Source: Betaproteobacteria bacterium (GTDB lineage Bacteria; Pseudomonadota; Gammaproteobacteria; Burkholderiales; Casimicrobiaceae). Taken from it: a stretch of DNA of 63,124 bases. The translations under genes were made by a program, and so were the position numbers. Below are positions 36,651 through 45,065 of the stretch, piece by piece. Within the stretch, counting starts at the first letter, position 1. Each line of letters starts with the position of its first letter. The stretch covers positions 1 to 63,124 of the forward strand of contig BOKS01000019.1 of assembly GCA_016861105.1 (NCBI GenBank), written 5' to 3'. The notes below the pieces were generated by a model. That model was not told where the DNA came from, ran no database searches, and saw only the letters and a list, made by a program, of their open reading frames with translations.

Positions 36651-37364
36651 TCAGTAGGGCGGCGTGGCGCCGTTGGCGTTGAGGATGGTCACCGTCGCCT
36701 GGCAGCGGGTGTTCGCGAAGTTGCCGGTGGTGCCGGCGAGCAGGTTGTCGCGCCGGATGCCGATGCCGACGCGAAGCGGCGTGCCGGCCGGCACGTCCAG
36801 CGCATAGGACAGCGCGGTGCCCGACCACTGCCCCGCGACCGACGAGGCGCGCGGCGAGTTGATCGTCTGCCCACCGTCCATGATCGCCTGGTAGTTCGCG
36901 CCGCTGTCGGTCGAGTAGACCCAGAACGCCCGGTAGGCCGCCGCGTTGCCGTCCGCCAGGGCGCTGACGCTCCCCGCGAGCAGCGCGACCCGGGGATACG
37001 GGACGACCGACGCGTCGGTCTGCATCCCGCACAGGAAGAGGAGCGGATCGGGCAACTCGCCGGGCAGCGCGACCGCCCCGGTGCCGCCGTGGCGCGCGTG
37101 GACCTCCGGCGACAGTGCCTTGCCGAGCCGCTGCATGAACGCGGCCATGGCAAGCCGCGACACGGGATCCGACGGGCAGTAGTTCGCGCCACCCTGGCAC
37201 CCCGTGGTGATGCCCCGGTTCTTGATCCACTCGACGGTGGGGCAGAACCCGGCCGGACCGTCGTCGGTGACGTCGCCGAAACCCGCGCACTGCTGCGCTG
37301 CAGCCACGCCGGTCACCAGCGCGAGCGCACCGCCTGCCAACGCCTTCGTCATCCACCTGTTCAT
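36651..37364 (-). CDS. Secreted protein with an S-layer-homology-like domain
   Basis: The 237-residue product has a signal peptide (MNRWMTKALAGGALALVTGVAAAQQ). An SLH-like module follows: FGDVTDDGPAGFCPTVEWIKNRGITTGC, then YCPSDPVSRLAMAAFMQRLGKAL. The rest is a beta-rich domain with several Cys. I chose the ATG at 37364 because GGAGG lies seven bases before it; the ATG two codons earlier is too close to that site. The gene begins 13 bases after the wax-synthase stop, so the two are one transcript. Its task is unknown. Confidence 0.75.
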   Translation of the reverse strand: MNRWMTKALAGGALALVTGVAAAQQCAGFGDVTDDGPAGFCPTVEWIKNRGITTGCQGGANYCPSDPVSRLAMAAFMQRLGKALSPEVHARHGGTGAVALPGELPDPLLFLCGMQTDASVVPYPRVALLAGSVSALADGNAAAYRAFWVYSTDSGANYQAIMDGGQTINSPRASSVAGQWSGTALSYALDVPAGTPLRVGIGIRRDNLLAGTTGNFANTRCQATVTILNANGATPPY

Positions 37365-37377
37365 GGCCATGCCTCCG

Positions 37378-38910
37378 TCACACAAGGGTTGCAACATCCG
37401 CCGGCCCGGAGGGGCCGGCGTCCTCCGGCGAGGCGCGCGGCGCCGTGGCTCGCGATACCGCGCGCTCCGCCACCTCCGGGTCGAGATCGCCGCCCTCCGG
37501 CCACGGCGCGAGCAGCGTCGTGAGGACGAGCTTCTCGAACTCCGGCCCGAATCGCGCGATCACGCGCTCCGGGTCGGGACACAGTTGCCGGTCGGTCACC
37601 AGGCCGAAGCGCACGGCGCCGGCGTACGAGATGATCGACACGCCCATGCCGATGTCGCCGGACTGCGGCACCCAGAACATCAGGCTGTCGATCCGCGCCC
37701 CGGCGAGGTAGAGCGGCCGCGCGGGACCCGGGACGTTGGTCATCACCGCGCTCGCGTTGCGCGCCAGCGCGGTGAGCAGGACTTCCTGCAGCGCCCGCGG
37801 GCCCGCGCCCATCGCGGCGAGCAGGCCGAGCGCGAGCACCGGCTGGTAGCTTCCCTTGAGCGCCCGCATGTTGGCACGCACCGCGTACAGCCTCTCGACC
37901 GGATTCTCGATGCCGATCGGCAGGTCGAGGAACACGAGCCCGAACTGGTTGCCGAGCTTGTAAGCCTTCTCGATCGGGCGCAGGTTGACCGGCACCAGCG
38001 CGCGGATCGTCACGCCGTCGACGGGATCGCCGTGGGCGACGAGATAGCCGCGCAGCGCGCCCGCGACGCACGACAGCAGCACGTCGTTGACCGACGCCGA
38101 CAGCGCCTTGCCGATCGCCTTGACCTCGGCGAGCGGGACGGGATCGGCCCACGCGACGCGCTTGCCCACCCCGGGCGCCCCCTTGAAGCGCGTCGGCGAG
38201 TCCTGCCCCATCAGCGCGAGCTTGGCGACCTCGCCGGTCAGCGCGCTGCCCTGGTTCGCGAGTTCGACCGCCTTGGACGGGTCCTGCCAGATGCCGGCGC
38301 CGCGCTCGACCAGCGTGCCGGCGACCGCCATCGCCGCCTTCATGGCGCCCGAGAAAGGCTGCATGAGCGCCGACACCATCGACGCCTCGTCGGACGCGCG
38401 CCCGCGCGGGCGGGGCGCGAACGGCATCGCCGGCGGCCCGTCGGCCTTCGCGTCGGTCATCGACAGCATGACGCGGACGAGCGCGATGCCGTCCGCATAG
38501 CAGTGGTGCATCCGCGCGATCAGCGCGCTCCCCCCGTCGCACCGCTCGACGAGATGGAACTGCCACATCGGGTGGCGCGCATCCAGCGGCGCGGCGATCA
38601 GCCGCGACACGAGCGACTGGAGCTCGCGCCTGCCGGCGCGTCCCGGCAACGCGACGCGCACGACGTGCCGGTCGAGGTCGAAGTGCGGGTCCGCCTCCCA
38701 GTACGCCACGGACAGGCTCTCGACCGCGCGCTGGCGGAAGCGGCGGAACACGAGGAACCGCTCGGCGATCACGCGCCTGAGCCGCGCGTAGTCGACGGGG
38801 TCCGCGAAGCGCAGCACCCCGCAGATCATCATCAGGTTGTGCGGCCGGTCCATCCGCAGCCACGCGGTGTCGACGGCCGACATCTTCTCGCGCCTCGTGC
38901 TTGCGGGCAT
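37378..38910 (-). CDS. Wax ester synthase / diacylglycerol O-acyltransferase (WS/DGAT)
   Basis: This 510-residue acyltransferase has the catalytic motif MHHCYADGIAL (HHxxxDG) about 130 residues in and the WS/DGAT N-terminus MSAVDTAWLRMDRPHNLMMI. The C-terminal landmarks NVPGPARPLYLAGARI and VSIISYAGAVRFGLVTD are also present. It esterifies acyl-CoA with a fatty alcohol (wax ester) or diacylglycerol (TAG). Sharing the region with a fatty acyl-CoA reductase favours wax esters. The ATG at 38910 is used; a second ATG at 38883 is nine codons in and has a GAGAAG site. Confidence 0.92.
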   Translation of the reverse strand: MPASTRREKMSAVDTAWLRMDRPHNLMMICGVLRFADPVDYARLRRVIAERFLVFRRFRQRAVESLSVAYWEADPHFDLDRHVVRVALPGRAGRRELQSLVSRLIAAPLDARHPMWQFHLVERCDGGSALIARMHHCYADGIALVRVMLSMTDAKADGPPAMPFAPRPRGRASDEASMVSALMQPFSGAMKAAMAVAGTLVERGAGIWQDPSKAVELANQGSALTGEVAKLALMGQDSPTRFKGAPGVGKRVAWADPVPLAEVKAIGKALSASVNDVLLSCVAGALRGYLVAHGDPVDGVTIRALVPVNLRPIEKAYKLGNQFGLVFLDLPIGIENPVERLYAVRANMRALKGSYQPVLALGLLAAMGAGPRALQEVLLTALARNASAVMTNVPGPARPLYLAGARIDSLMFWVPQSGDIGMGVSIISYAGAVRFGLVTDRQLCPDPERVIARFGPEFEKLVLTTLLAPWPEGGDLDPEVAERAVSRATAPRASPEDAGPSGPADVATLV

Positions 38911-38945
38911 GGCGGGCGGGGAGGTTGTTCTGGCGGCACGCGCGT

Positions 38946-38975
38946 TTGCGCGTCGCCGAGGCTCCGCGCTAAAGT
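38946..38975 (+). promoter_or_regulatory. Candidate promoter of the acyl-CoA-binding protein gene
   Basis: TTGCGC (38946-38951) and TAAAGT (38970-38975) are 18 bases apart, directly upstream of the ribosome site GGAGAGGAG and the ATG at 39008. Confidence 0.4.
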
Positions 38976-39007
38976 AGCACGAAAGCCCGTTCGGGAGAGG
39001 AGCGACG

Positions 39008-39283
39008 ATGGCCGCCGCCAAGAAGGACGACCTGAAGACGAAGTTCGAGGCGGCCGCCGCGGCCGCCAAGCAGACGAAGAAGAAGCCCGACAACGCTACG
39101 CTGCTCAAGCTCTACTCGTACTACAAGCAGGCGACCGAGGGCGACGTCAAGGGCGAGCGCCCCGGCGGATTCGACTTCGTCGGCGGCGCGAAGCACGACG
39201 CGTGGTCGAAGCTCAAGGGCATGAGCCGCGACGAGGCGATGCAGAACTACGTCAAGCAGGTCGAGAAGCTCAACCGCGAGTAG
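39008..39283 (+). CDS. Acyl-CoA-binding protein (ACBP)
   Basis: The 91-residue protein shows the ACBP four-helix signature with LLKLYSYYKQATEGDVKGERPG and the later KHDAWSKLKGMSRDEAMQNYV, which contains the acyl-CoA ligand-binding Tyr and Lys residues. ACBPs hold long-chain acyl-CoA in the cytosol and hand it to acyltransferases. They are common in eukaryotes and patchy in bacteria. Location between WS/DGAT and the acyl-CoA reductase fits a supply role. The start has a strong ribosome site. Confidence 0.92.
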   Translation: MAAAKKDDLKTKFEAAAAAAKQTKKKPDNATLLKLYSYYKQATEGDVKGERPGGFDFVGGAKHDAWSKLKGMSRDEAMQNYVKQVEKLNRE

Positions 39284-39322
39284 GGGCGTTCCTTCCGGCG
39301 CCGCCGGCGCCGACGGTCACGG

Positions 39323-39351
39323 AAAAGTCGACGGCCCGCGACGCGGGCCGT
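39323..39351 (-). terminator. Terminator of the second phasin gene
   Basis: A perfect 9-bp stem ACGGCCCGC / GCGGGCCGT with a 3-base loop (39331-39351) is followed on the minus strand by CGACTTTT. It begins 29 bases after the phasin stop codon. Confidence 0.75.
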
Positions 39352-39380
39352 TGAAGGAGACGCCGCGAGGATCCCGGCGG

Positions 39381-39995
39381 TCAGGCGGCCTTGCGGCGCG
39401 CCGCCTTGCGTGTCTTGCGCACCGGGGCCGTCTCCGCCGCTGCGGGCGCGGCCTCGGCCGCTGCAGCGACGTTGCGCGGCTTCGCCCGCGCGCGTGCCTT
39501 GGCCGCAGGCGTGTGCGCCTGCCGCGACTTGGCCGCGCGGCGGGCGGGTCGCTTCGCCGCCGCACCGCCCGCGCCCGACTTGATCAGCGCGTTGACCGCC
39601 TCCGACAGCGCGTCGACGCGCTCCGCGAGCCGCGTCACGTCCTCCTGCGTGTAGACGCCGAGCTTGGACAGCGCCTTCGCCACGCGGTCCTCGAACACCT
39701 GCTCGAGCTTGTCCCACGTTCCGCCGGCCATCGCGTGCACCTCCTTCGCCTTCTGGGCGGCGGCGCCCGCCGCCGCGGCCGCGGTCTCGCTGGCCGCGCG
39801 GCGCGTGCGGGACTCCAGTTGCTGGCCCTGCTCCACCAGCGTCTCGAACATCTTCATGCCCTCGGCCTGGGCGCGGGAGAACGCGCCCAGCCCCGCGAGC
39901 CAGATCTGGCGCGAGGTCTCCTTGATGTTGTACGGGAAGTCGCTGTCGGACGCGCCGCCTTCCGCCTGCGCCCTTGCCCTGGCCTTCTTCAGCAT
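39381..39995 (-). CDS. Phasin-family granule-associated protein
   Basis: This 204-residue phasin starts with NIKETSRQIWLAGLGAFSRAQAEGMKMFETLVEQGQ, the phasin helix found in PhaF/PhaI-type proteins. A coiled-coil-like segment (LSEAVNALIKSG) follows, and a basic Ala/Lys/Arg/Pro-rich tail of about 60 residues ends RKTRKAARRKAA. The tail resembles histone H1 and suggests DNA association. It is transcribed divergently from the fatty acyl-CoA reductase gene. Confidence 0.9.
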   Translation of the reverse strand: MLKKARARAQAEGGASDSDFPYNIKETSRQIWLAGLGAFSRAQAEGMKMFETLVEQGQQLESRTRRAASETAAAAAGAAAQKAKEVHAMAGGTWDKLEQVFEDRVAKALSKLGVYTQEDVTRLAERVDALSEAVNALIKSGAGGAAAKRPARRAAKSRQAHTPAAKARARAKPRNVAAAAEAAPAAAETAPVRKTRKAARRKAA

Positions 39996-40022
39996 GTCGC
40001 CTCCGGGACGAGAATCGCACGC

Positions 40023-40052
40023 ATTCTAGGCTGCGCGGGCTAGAGTGGCCAA
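40023..40052 (-). promoter_or_regulatory. Candidate phasin promoter
   Basis: On the minus strand TTGGCC (40052-40047) and TAGAAT (40028-40023) are 18 bases apart, ending 28 bases before the phasin ATG. Confidence 0.45.
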
Positions 40053-40098
40053 TCTAAAGCGGCCCCGCCGCGCGCCGGCGCCGCAGGGAGGGGCTGGT

Positions 40099-40104
40099 TA
40101 TAAT
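40099..40104 (+). promoter_or_regulatory. Perfect -10 box before the fatty acyl-CoA reductase gene
   Basis: A consensus TATAAT lies 73 bases upstream of the reductase ATG. No convincing -35 box precedes it at normal spacing, so activation by a regulator or a weak extended -10 (TGGT before the box) is possible. Confidence 0.4.
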
Positions 40105-40177
40105 CGCCGGCGCCGTCCGGCGCAGCCGCTGCTTCGAGGCGCGCGACCCGCGGCACCGACTCCGGGGAGGAACTCGC

Positions 40178-42166
40178 ATGGGCTATTTCGTCACCGGCGC
40201 GACCGGGTTCATCGGGCGCTTCCTCGTTCCCCTGCTGCTGGCGCGCGGCAAGACCGTGCACGTGCTGGTGCGCAAGGGCTCGCAGAAGAAGCTCGCCGCG
40301 CTGCGCGAGGCGTGGGGCGCCACGGACGCGCAGGTGATCGCGGTCGTCGGCGACGTCACGCGGCCCGCGCTCGGCGTCGCGGACGCCGACCTGCGCCGGC
40401 TCAAGGGCAAGGTCGAGCACATGTTCCACCTCGCGGCCGTGTACGACCTCAACGCGTCGGCCGAGGAGCAGATGGCCGCGAACGTCGAGGGCACGCGGCA
40501 CGCGGTGGAGTTCGCCGAGGCGGTCGGCGCCGGCTGCTTCCACCACGTGAGCTCGATCGCGGCGGCGGGGCTCTACGACGGGGTCTTCCGCGAGGACATG
40601 TTCGAGGAGGCCGAGGACCTCGACCATCCGTACTTCCGCAGCAAGCACGACGCCGAGGGTGTCGTGCGCCGCGAGTGCCGGCGGCCGTGGCGCGTCTACC
40701 GGCCCGGCTTCGTCGTCGGCCACAGCAAGACGGGGTTCATCGACAAGATCGACGGTCCCTACTACTTCTTCAAGACGATCCAGAAGATGCGCAGCCTGCT
40801 GCCGCCGTGGATGCCGACGGTCGGCATCGAGGGCGGGCGCATCAACATCGTGCCCGTCGACTTCGTCGTCGCGGCGCTCGACCACATCGCGCACAGGAAG
40901 GGGCTCGACCGCAAGTGCTTCCACCTGACCGATCCGGAGCCCTCCCGGATCGGCGAGGTGCTCAACATCTTCGCGAAGGCCGCGCACGCGCCGATGATGA
41001 CGATGCGCATCAACGCGCGCATGTTCGGCTTCATCCCGGCGCCGATCGTCTACGGGCTCGCGTCGCTCGCGCCGGTCAAGCGCGCCATCCGGGTCGTGCT
41101 GAACGACCTCGGCGTGCCGCGCGACGTGTTCCAGTTCATCAACTGGCCGACCCGCTACGACAACCGCGAGGCCGCGAAGGCGCTGAAGGGCTCGGGGATC
41201 GAGGTGCCGCAGCTCGAGACCTACGCGGCCCGGCTGTGGGACTACTGGGAGCGCAACCTCGACCCCGACCTCTTCATCGACCGCAGCCTCTCCGGGCGCG
41301 TGAAGGACAAGGTCGTCGTCGTGACCGGCGGGTCGTCGGGCATCGGGCACGCCACGGCGCTCAAGCTCGCGGAGGCCGGCGCGAAGGTGGTGATCGTCGC
41401 GCGCGACCAGGAGAAGCTCGACGCCACGAAGGCGGAGATCGAGAAGGCGGGCGGGCGCTGCTACGCGTACTCGTGCGACCTCACCGACATGGCGGCGATC
41501 GACGCGCTGGCGAGGACGGTGCTGGCCGACCACGGCACGGTCGACTTCCTGATCAACAACGCGGGTAGGTCGATCCGCCGCGCCGTGCTCAACTCGCTCG
41601 ACCGCTTCCACGACTTCGAGCGCACGATGCAGCTCAACTACTTCGGCGCGGTGAAGCTGATCCTCGCGTTCCTGCCGAAGATGGTCGAGCAGAAGCGCGG
41701 GCACATCATCAACATCAGCTCGATCGGCGTGCTGTCGCGCGCGCCGCGCTTCTCGGCGTACGTGGCGTCCAAGTCCGCGCTCGACGCGTTCACCGAGTGC
41801 GCCGCCTCCGAGTTCCTCGACAAGGGCGTGCACACGACGAACATCAACATGCCGCTGGTGCGCACGCCGATGATCGCGCCCACGAAGATCTACGAGAACG
41901 TGCCGACGCTCTCGCCCGACGAGGCCGCCGGCCTCGTCGTCGAGGCGATCGTCTACCGGCCGGTGCGCATCGCGACCCGGCTCGGGATCTTCGCCGCCAT
42001 CTGCCACGCGGCCGCGCCCAAGGTCACCCAGGTGCTGCTCAACACGGCGTTCAACATGTTCCCGGACTCGGCGGCGGCGCAGGGCCGCAAGGACGGGCAG
42101 CAGCCGCCGCCGCTCACCGCCGAGCAGATGGCCTTCGCGCAGCTCACGCAGGGGATCCACTGGTAG
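40178..42166 (+). CDS. Two-domain fatty acyl-CoA reductase (alcohol-forming)
   Basis: This 662-residue protein matches, over its full length as I recall it, the Marinobacter-type fatty acyl-CoA reductase (661 residues). The N-terminal extended-SDR domain has GATGFIGRF and YFRSK. The linker includes WDYWERNLDPDLFIDRSLSG. The C-terminal classical-SDR domain has VTGGSSGIGHAT, NNAG and YVASKSALDAF. Enzymes of this type reduce acyl-CoA to fatty alcohol with NADPH. A GGGGAGGAA site precedes the ATG. With WS/DGAT nearby it supplies the alcohol for wax esters. Confidence 0.9.
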   Translation: MGYFVTGATGFIGRFLVPLLLARGKTVHVLVRKGSQKKLAALREAWGATDAQVIAVVGDVTRPALGVADADLRRLKGKVEHMFHLAAVYDLNASAEEQMAANVEGTRHAVEFAEAVGAGCFHHVSSIAAAGLYDGVFREDMFEEAEDLDHPYFRSKHDAEGVVRRECRRPWRVYRPGFVVGHSKTGFIDKIDGPYYFFKTIQKMRSLLPPWMPTVGIEGGRINIVPVDFVVAALDHIAHRKGLDRKCFHLTDPEPSRIGEVLNIFAKAAHAPMMTMRINARMFGFIPAPIVYGLASLAPVKRAIRVVLNDLGVPRDVFQFINWPTRYDNREAAKALKGSGIEVPQLETYAARLWDYWERNLDPDLFIDRSLSGRVKDKVVVVTGGSSGIGHATALKLAEAGAKVVIVARDQEKLDATKAEIEKAGGRCYAYSCDLTDMAAIDALARTVLADHGTVDFLINNAGRSIRRAVLNSLDRFHDFERTMQLNYFGAVKLILAFLPKMVEQKRGHIINISSIGVLSRAPRFSAYVASKSALDAFTECAASEFLDKGVHTTNINMPLVRTPMIAPTKIYENVPTLSPDEAAGLVVEAIVYRPVRIATRLGIFAAICHAAAPKVTQVLLNTAFNMFPDSAAAQGRKDGQQPPPLTAEQMAFAQLTQGIHW

Positions 42167-42168
42167 CG

Positions 42169-43041
42169 ATGACGGCCGTGCCGCCGTGGGGCGAGCCGCC
42201 GGCGCCATGGCCCACCGGCGAGGTCGTGCGCTTCGCCACGGTCAACGGCTATGCGCTCGCCTATGTCGAGGCGGGCGAGCGCCTGCCCGCGCTCGTTCTC
42301 GTGCACGGCTCTCTGAGCGACGCGCGCTCGTTCCAGGCGCAGGTGGCGCCGCTTTCCGCGCACGCGCGGGTGGTCGCCGCGAGCCTGCGGCACTGCCATC
42401 CCGAGCGCTGGGACGGCCGCGGCGACGACTTCAGCGTCGAGCAGCACGCGGCCGACGTCGCCGCGCTGGTCGACGCGCTCGCGCTCGGTCCGGTGCATCT
42501 CCTCGGGCACTCGCGCGGCGGCGCGGTGGTCCTGCAGGCGGCGTTGCGGCATCCCGAGGTCGTGCGGTCGCTGGTCCTCGCCGACCCGGGCGGCCTCGAG
42601 GCACTGCTGCCGCCGACGCCGGAGGGCGAGGCGATGGCGCGGCAGACGGCGGAGATGTTCGCCCGCCTCGAGGGGAACCTCTCCGCCGGCGACGACGTGG
42701 CGGCCGCGCGGCGCTTCGTCGAGGACCTCGACGGCCCGGGGGCGTGGGAGCGACGGACGCCAGCCGTCCGGCGCGCGATGCTCGACAACATCCGCACCGG
42801 CCCGGCGTGCGCCCGGCGACCGACGTTCGACCCGGACGACCTCGCGTCGCTCGCGGTCCCGATCCTGCCGATCACCGGCGAGCGCAGCCCGGCGCGCTAC
42901 GCGTCGATGCTCGCGCGGCTGCGCGAGATCAACGCCCGGGCCGCCCCGGTGGTCACGATCGCCGGCGCTGCGCACGCCATGCACCGCGAGCAACCCGAGG
43001 CATTCAACGCCGCCGTGGCGGCCTTCATCGCCGCGCACTAG
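42169..43041 (+). CDS. Alpha/beta hydrolase
   Basis: The 290-residue protein has the alpha/beta-hydrolase landmarks: oxyanion segment VLVHGSLSDAR, nucleophile elbow LLGHSRGGAVVL (GxSxG), Asp in the VLADPGG region and the catalytic His in IAGAAHAMHREQPEAF. The substrate is unknown; epoxide hydrolase, carboxylesterase or haloalkane-like activities are possible. It starts 2 bases after the reductase stop, so it is in the same operon, and esterase action on wax esters is plausible. Confidence 0.85.
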   Translation: MTAVPPWGEPPAPWPTGEVVRFATVNGYALAYVEAGERLPALVLVHGSLSDARSFQAQVAPLSAHARVVAASLRHCHPERWDGRGDDFSVEQHAADVAALVDALALGPVHLLGHSRGGAVVLQAALRHPEVVRSLVLADPGGLEALLPPTPEGEAMARQTAEMFARLEGNLSAGDDVAAARRFVEDLDGPGAWERRTPAVRRAMLDNIRTGPACARRPTFDPDDLASLAVPILPITGERSPARYASMLARLREINARAAPVVTIAGAAHAMHREQPEAFNAAVAAFIAAH

Positions 43042-43051
43042 CGCAGCCGGA

Positions 43052-44551
43052 TCAGCCGACGAATACCTGCTCGCGCCGGCGACGGATGCGGGGCAGCATG
43101 GCGAGCACCAGCATGACGGCCGTCAGCCCGAGCAGCGTCGCCGCGATCGGCCGCGTCAGGAACACCGACGGATCGCCGTTCGAGATCACCATCGCGCGGC
43201 GCAGGTTCTCCTCCATCGGCGGCCCGAGCACGAGGCTCAGCAGGATGGGCGCCGGCTCGAACTCGTGCTTCGCGAGCCAGTAGCCGGCGAGGCCGAACAA
43301 CCCCGTGAGCATCACGTCGAACGCCGAGTTGTTCACCGAGTAGGCGCCGATGCAGCAGATCGCGATGACGGCCGGGAACAGCAGGCGGTAGGGCACGCGC
43401 AGCAGGCTCACCCACACGCCGACGAGCGGCAGGTTGATCACCAGCAGCATGAGGTTGCCGATCCACATCGACGCGATCAGCCCCCACACGAGGTCGGGCT
43501 GGCGCGACATGACCTGCGGGCCGGGGATGATGCCCTGGATCGTGAGCGCCCCGATCATCAGCGCCATGACGGCGTTGGCGGGAATGCCGAGCGTCAGCAT
43601 CGGGATGAACGACGTCTGGGCGGCGGCGTTGTTCGCGCTCTCGGGCGCCGCGACGCCCTCGATCGCCCCCTGGCCGAACCGCGACGGGTCCTTCGCGACG
43701 CGCTTCTCGAGCGTGTAGGCGGCGAACGAGGCGATCACCGCACCGCCGCCGGGGAGGATGCCCAGCGCCGATCCGATCAGCGACCCGCGGCCGATGGCGG
43801 GGGCGGACTGCACGAGATCCGCGCGCGTCGGCATGAGGCCCGTGATGCGCCCGCCGATCGCACCCCGGCGCTCGGGCGCCTCCAGGTTGCGCATGATCTC
43901 GGCGAATCCGAACACCCCCATCGCGATCACGACGAAGCCGATGCCGTCGGAGAGCTCCGGGACGCCGAACGCGAGCCGCGCGGCGCCGGTCGCAAGATCC
44001 GAGCCCACCATCGACAGCACGAGCCCGAGCAGGATGCCGGCGATCGACTTCGGGATCGCGCCGTGCGAGAGCACGACCGCGAACGCGAGCCCGAGCACCA
44101 TGAGCGAGAAGTACTCGGGGGCGCCGAAGGCGAGCGCCACGGTCGTGAGCGGCGCGCTCAGCGCGGCCACCAGCACCGTCGCCAGCGTCCCCGCGAAGAA
44201 CGATCCGATCGCCGCGATCGCCAGCGCCGCGCCGGCCCGCCCGCGGCGGGCGAGCTGGAAGCCGTCGATCGTCGTGACCACCGACGACGCCTCGCCCGGA
44301 ATGTTGACGAGGATCGACGTCGTCGAGCCGCCGTACTGCGCGCCGTAGTAGATGCCGGCGAGCATGATGAGCGCGCCGGTCGGCGGCAGGCCGAACGTCA
44401 GCGGCAGCAGCATCGCGATCGTCGCGACCGGCCCGAGGCCGGGCAGCACGCCGATCAGCGTGCCGACGAGCACGCCGACGAGGCAGAGGCCGAGGTTGAC
44501 GGGCGTGACCGCCACCGACAGGCCGAGCGCGAGATTGGCGAGCAGGTCCAC
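43052..44551 (-). CDS. tctA: Tripartite tricarboxylate transporter large membrane subunit
   Basis: This 499-residue protein with about 12 membrane segments belongs to the TctA family. It shows GLLPGLGPVATIAMLLPLTF-like sequence (here GVLPGLGPVATIAMLLPLTFGL), YGAQYGGSTTSILVNIPGEASSV and the second repeat ILPGGGAVIASFAAYTLEKR. TctA is the permease of a secondary carboxylate importer that depends on a periplasmic receptor. It follows tctB by 3 bases. Confidence 0.94.
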   Translation of the reverse strand: MDLLANLALGLSVAVTPVNLGLCLVGVLVGTLIGVLPGLGPVATIAMLLPLTFGLPPTGALIMLAGIYYGAQYGGSTTSILVNIPGEASSVVTTIDGFQLARRGRAGAALAIAAIGSFFAGTLATVLVAALSAPLTTVALAFGAPEYFSLMVLGLAFAVVLSHGAIPKSIAGILLGLVLSMVGSDLATGAARLAFGVPELSDGIGFVVIAMGVFGFAEIMRNLEAPERRGAIGGRITGLMPTRADLVQSAPAIGRGSLIGSALGILPGGGAVIASFAAYTLEKRVAKDPSRFGQGAIEGVAAPESANNAAAQTSFIPMLTLGIPANAVMALMIGALTIQGIIPGPQVMSRQPDLVWGLIASMWIGNLMLLVINLPLVGVWVSLLRVPYRLLFPAVIAICCIGAYSVNNSAFDVMLTGLFGLAGYWLAKHEFEPAPILLSLVLGPPMEENLRRAMVISNGDPSVFLTRPIAATLLGLTAVMLVLAMLPRIRRRREQVFVG

Positions 44552-44554
44552 GGT

Positions 44555-45034
44555 TCACGCGCCCGGCAGCAGCGGGATCGGCAGCTTGAGCGCGAGCGAG
44601 AACAGCAGCGCGCACGCGCCGCTCAGCACGGCGGCCCACGGCACCGCCTCGCGCCAGCGCGTCTCGGCGCTCGCGGCGCTCGCGACGAGCACGGCGACGA
44701 ACGTCGCGATCAGCAGGCCCGCGGGCCGGATCGTGGCGGCGAAGACCAGCACGGAGGCGAGGATGAGCAGCGGCGCCCGTGCGGTGTAGCCCAGCGGCGC
44801 GCGTTCGCGCGACACGAGGCCCAGCACCGCCACCAACGCGCCGGCAGCCCCGAGCAATCCGGCGAACAGCCGCGGGGCGGTACCGGGGCCGAACGAGGCG
44901 CCGCGCCCGCCGGGCAGGTCGCGCGCGCCCCAGAACGCGAGCGCGGCGATGCCGACGAGCGCGAGGCCGCCCCAGAAGTCGCGCGCGTTGGGAACGAGCG
45001 GCGCGCGCCCGCTGCCCTCGGTCGGCGCCGTCAT
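44555..45034 (-). CDS. tctB: Tripartite tricarboxylate transporter small membrane subunit
   Basis: The 159-residue product has four predicted membrane helices with the FGPGTAPRLFAGLLGAAG motif common in TctB. The family is poorly conserved, but size, topology and position between the receptor and tctA support the call. Confidence 0.86.
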   Translation of the reverse strand: MTAPTEGSGRAPLVPNARDFWGGLALVGIAALAFWGARDLPGGRGASFGPGTAPRLFAGLLGAAGALVAVLGLVSRERAPLGYTARAPLLILASVLVFAATIRPAGLLIATFVAVLVASAASAETRWREAVPWAAVLSGACALLFSLALKLPIPLLPGA

Positions 45035-45065
45035 GCCGGCTGCGACCGGCCGGGGATCGACGACG

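Noticed and set aside
29695..39995. A classical PHA synthesis operon
   Set aside because: Phasins and a PHA-system protein are present, but no phaC, phaA or phaB gene lies in the window.
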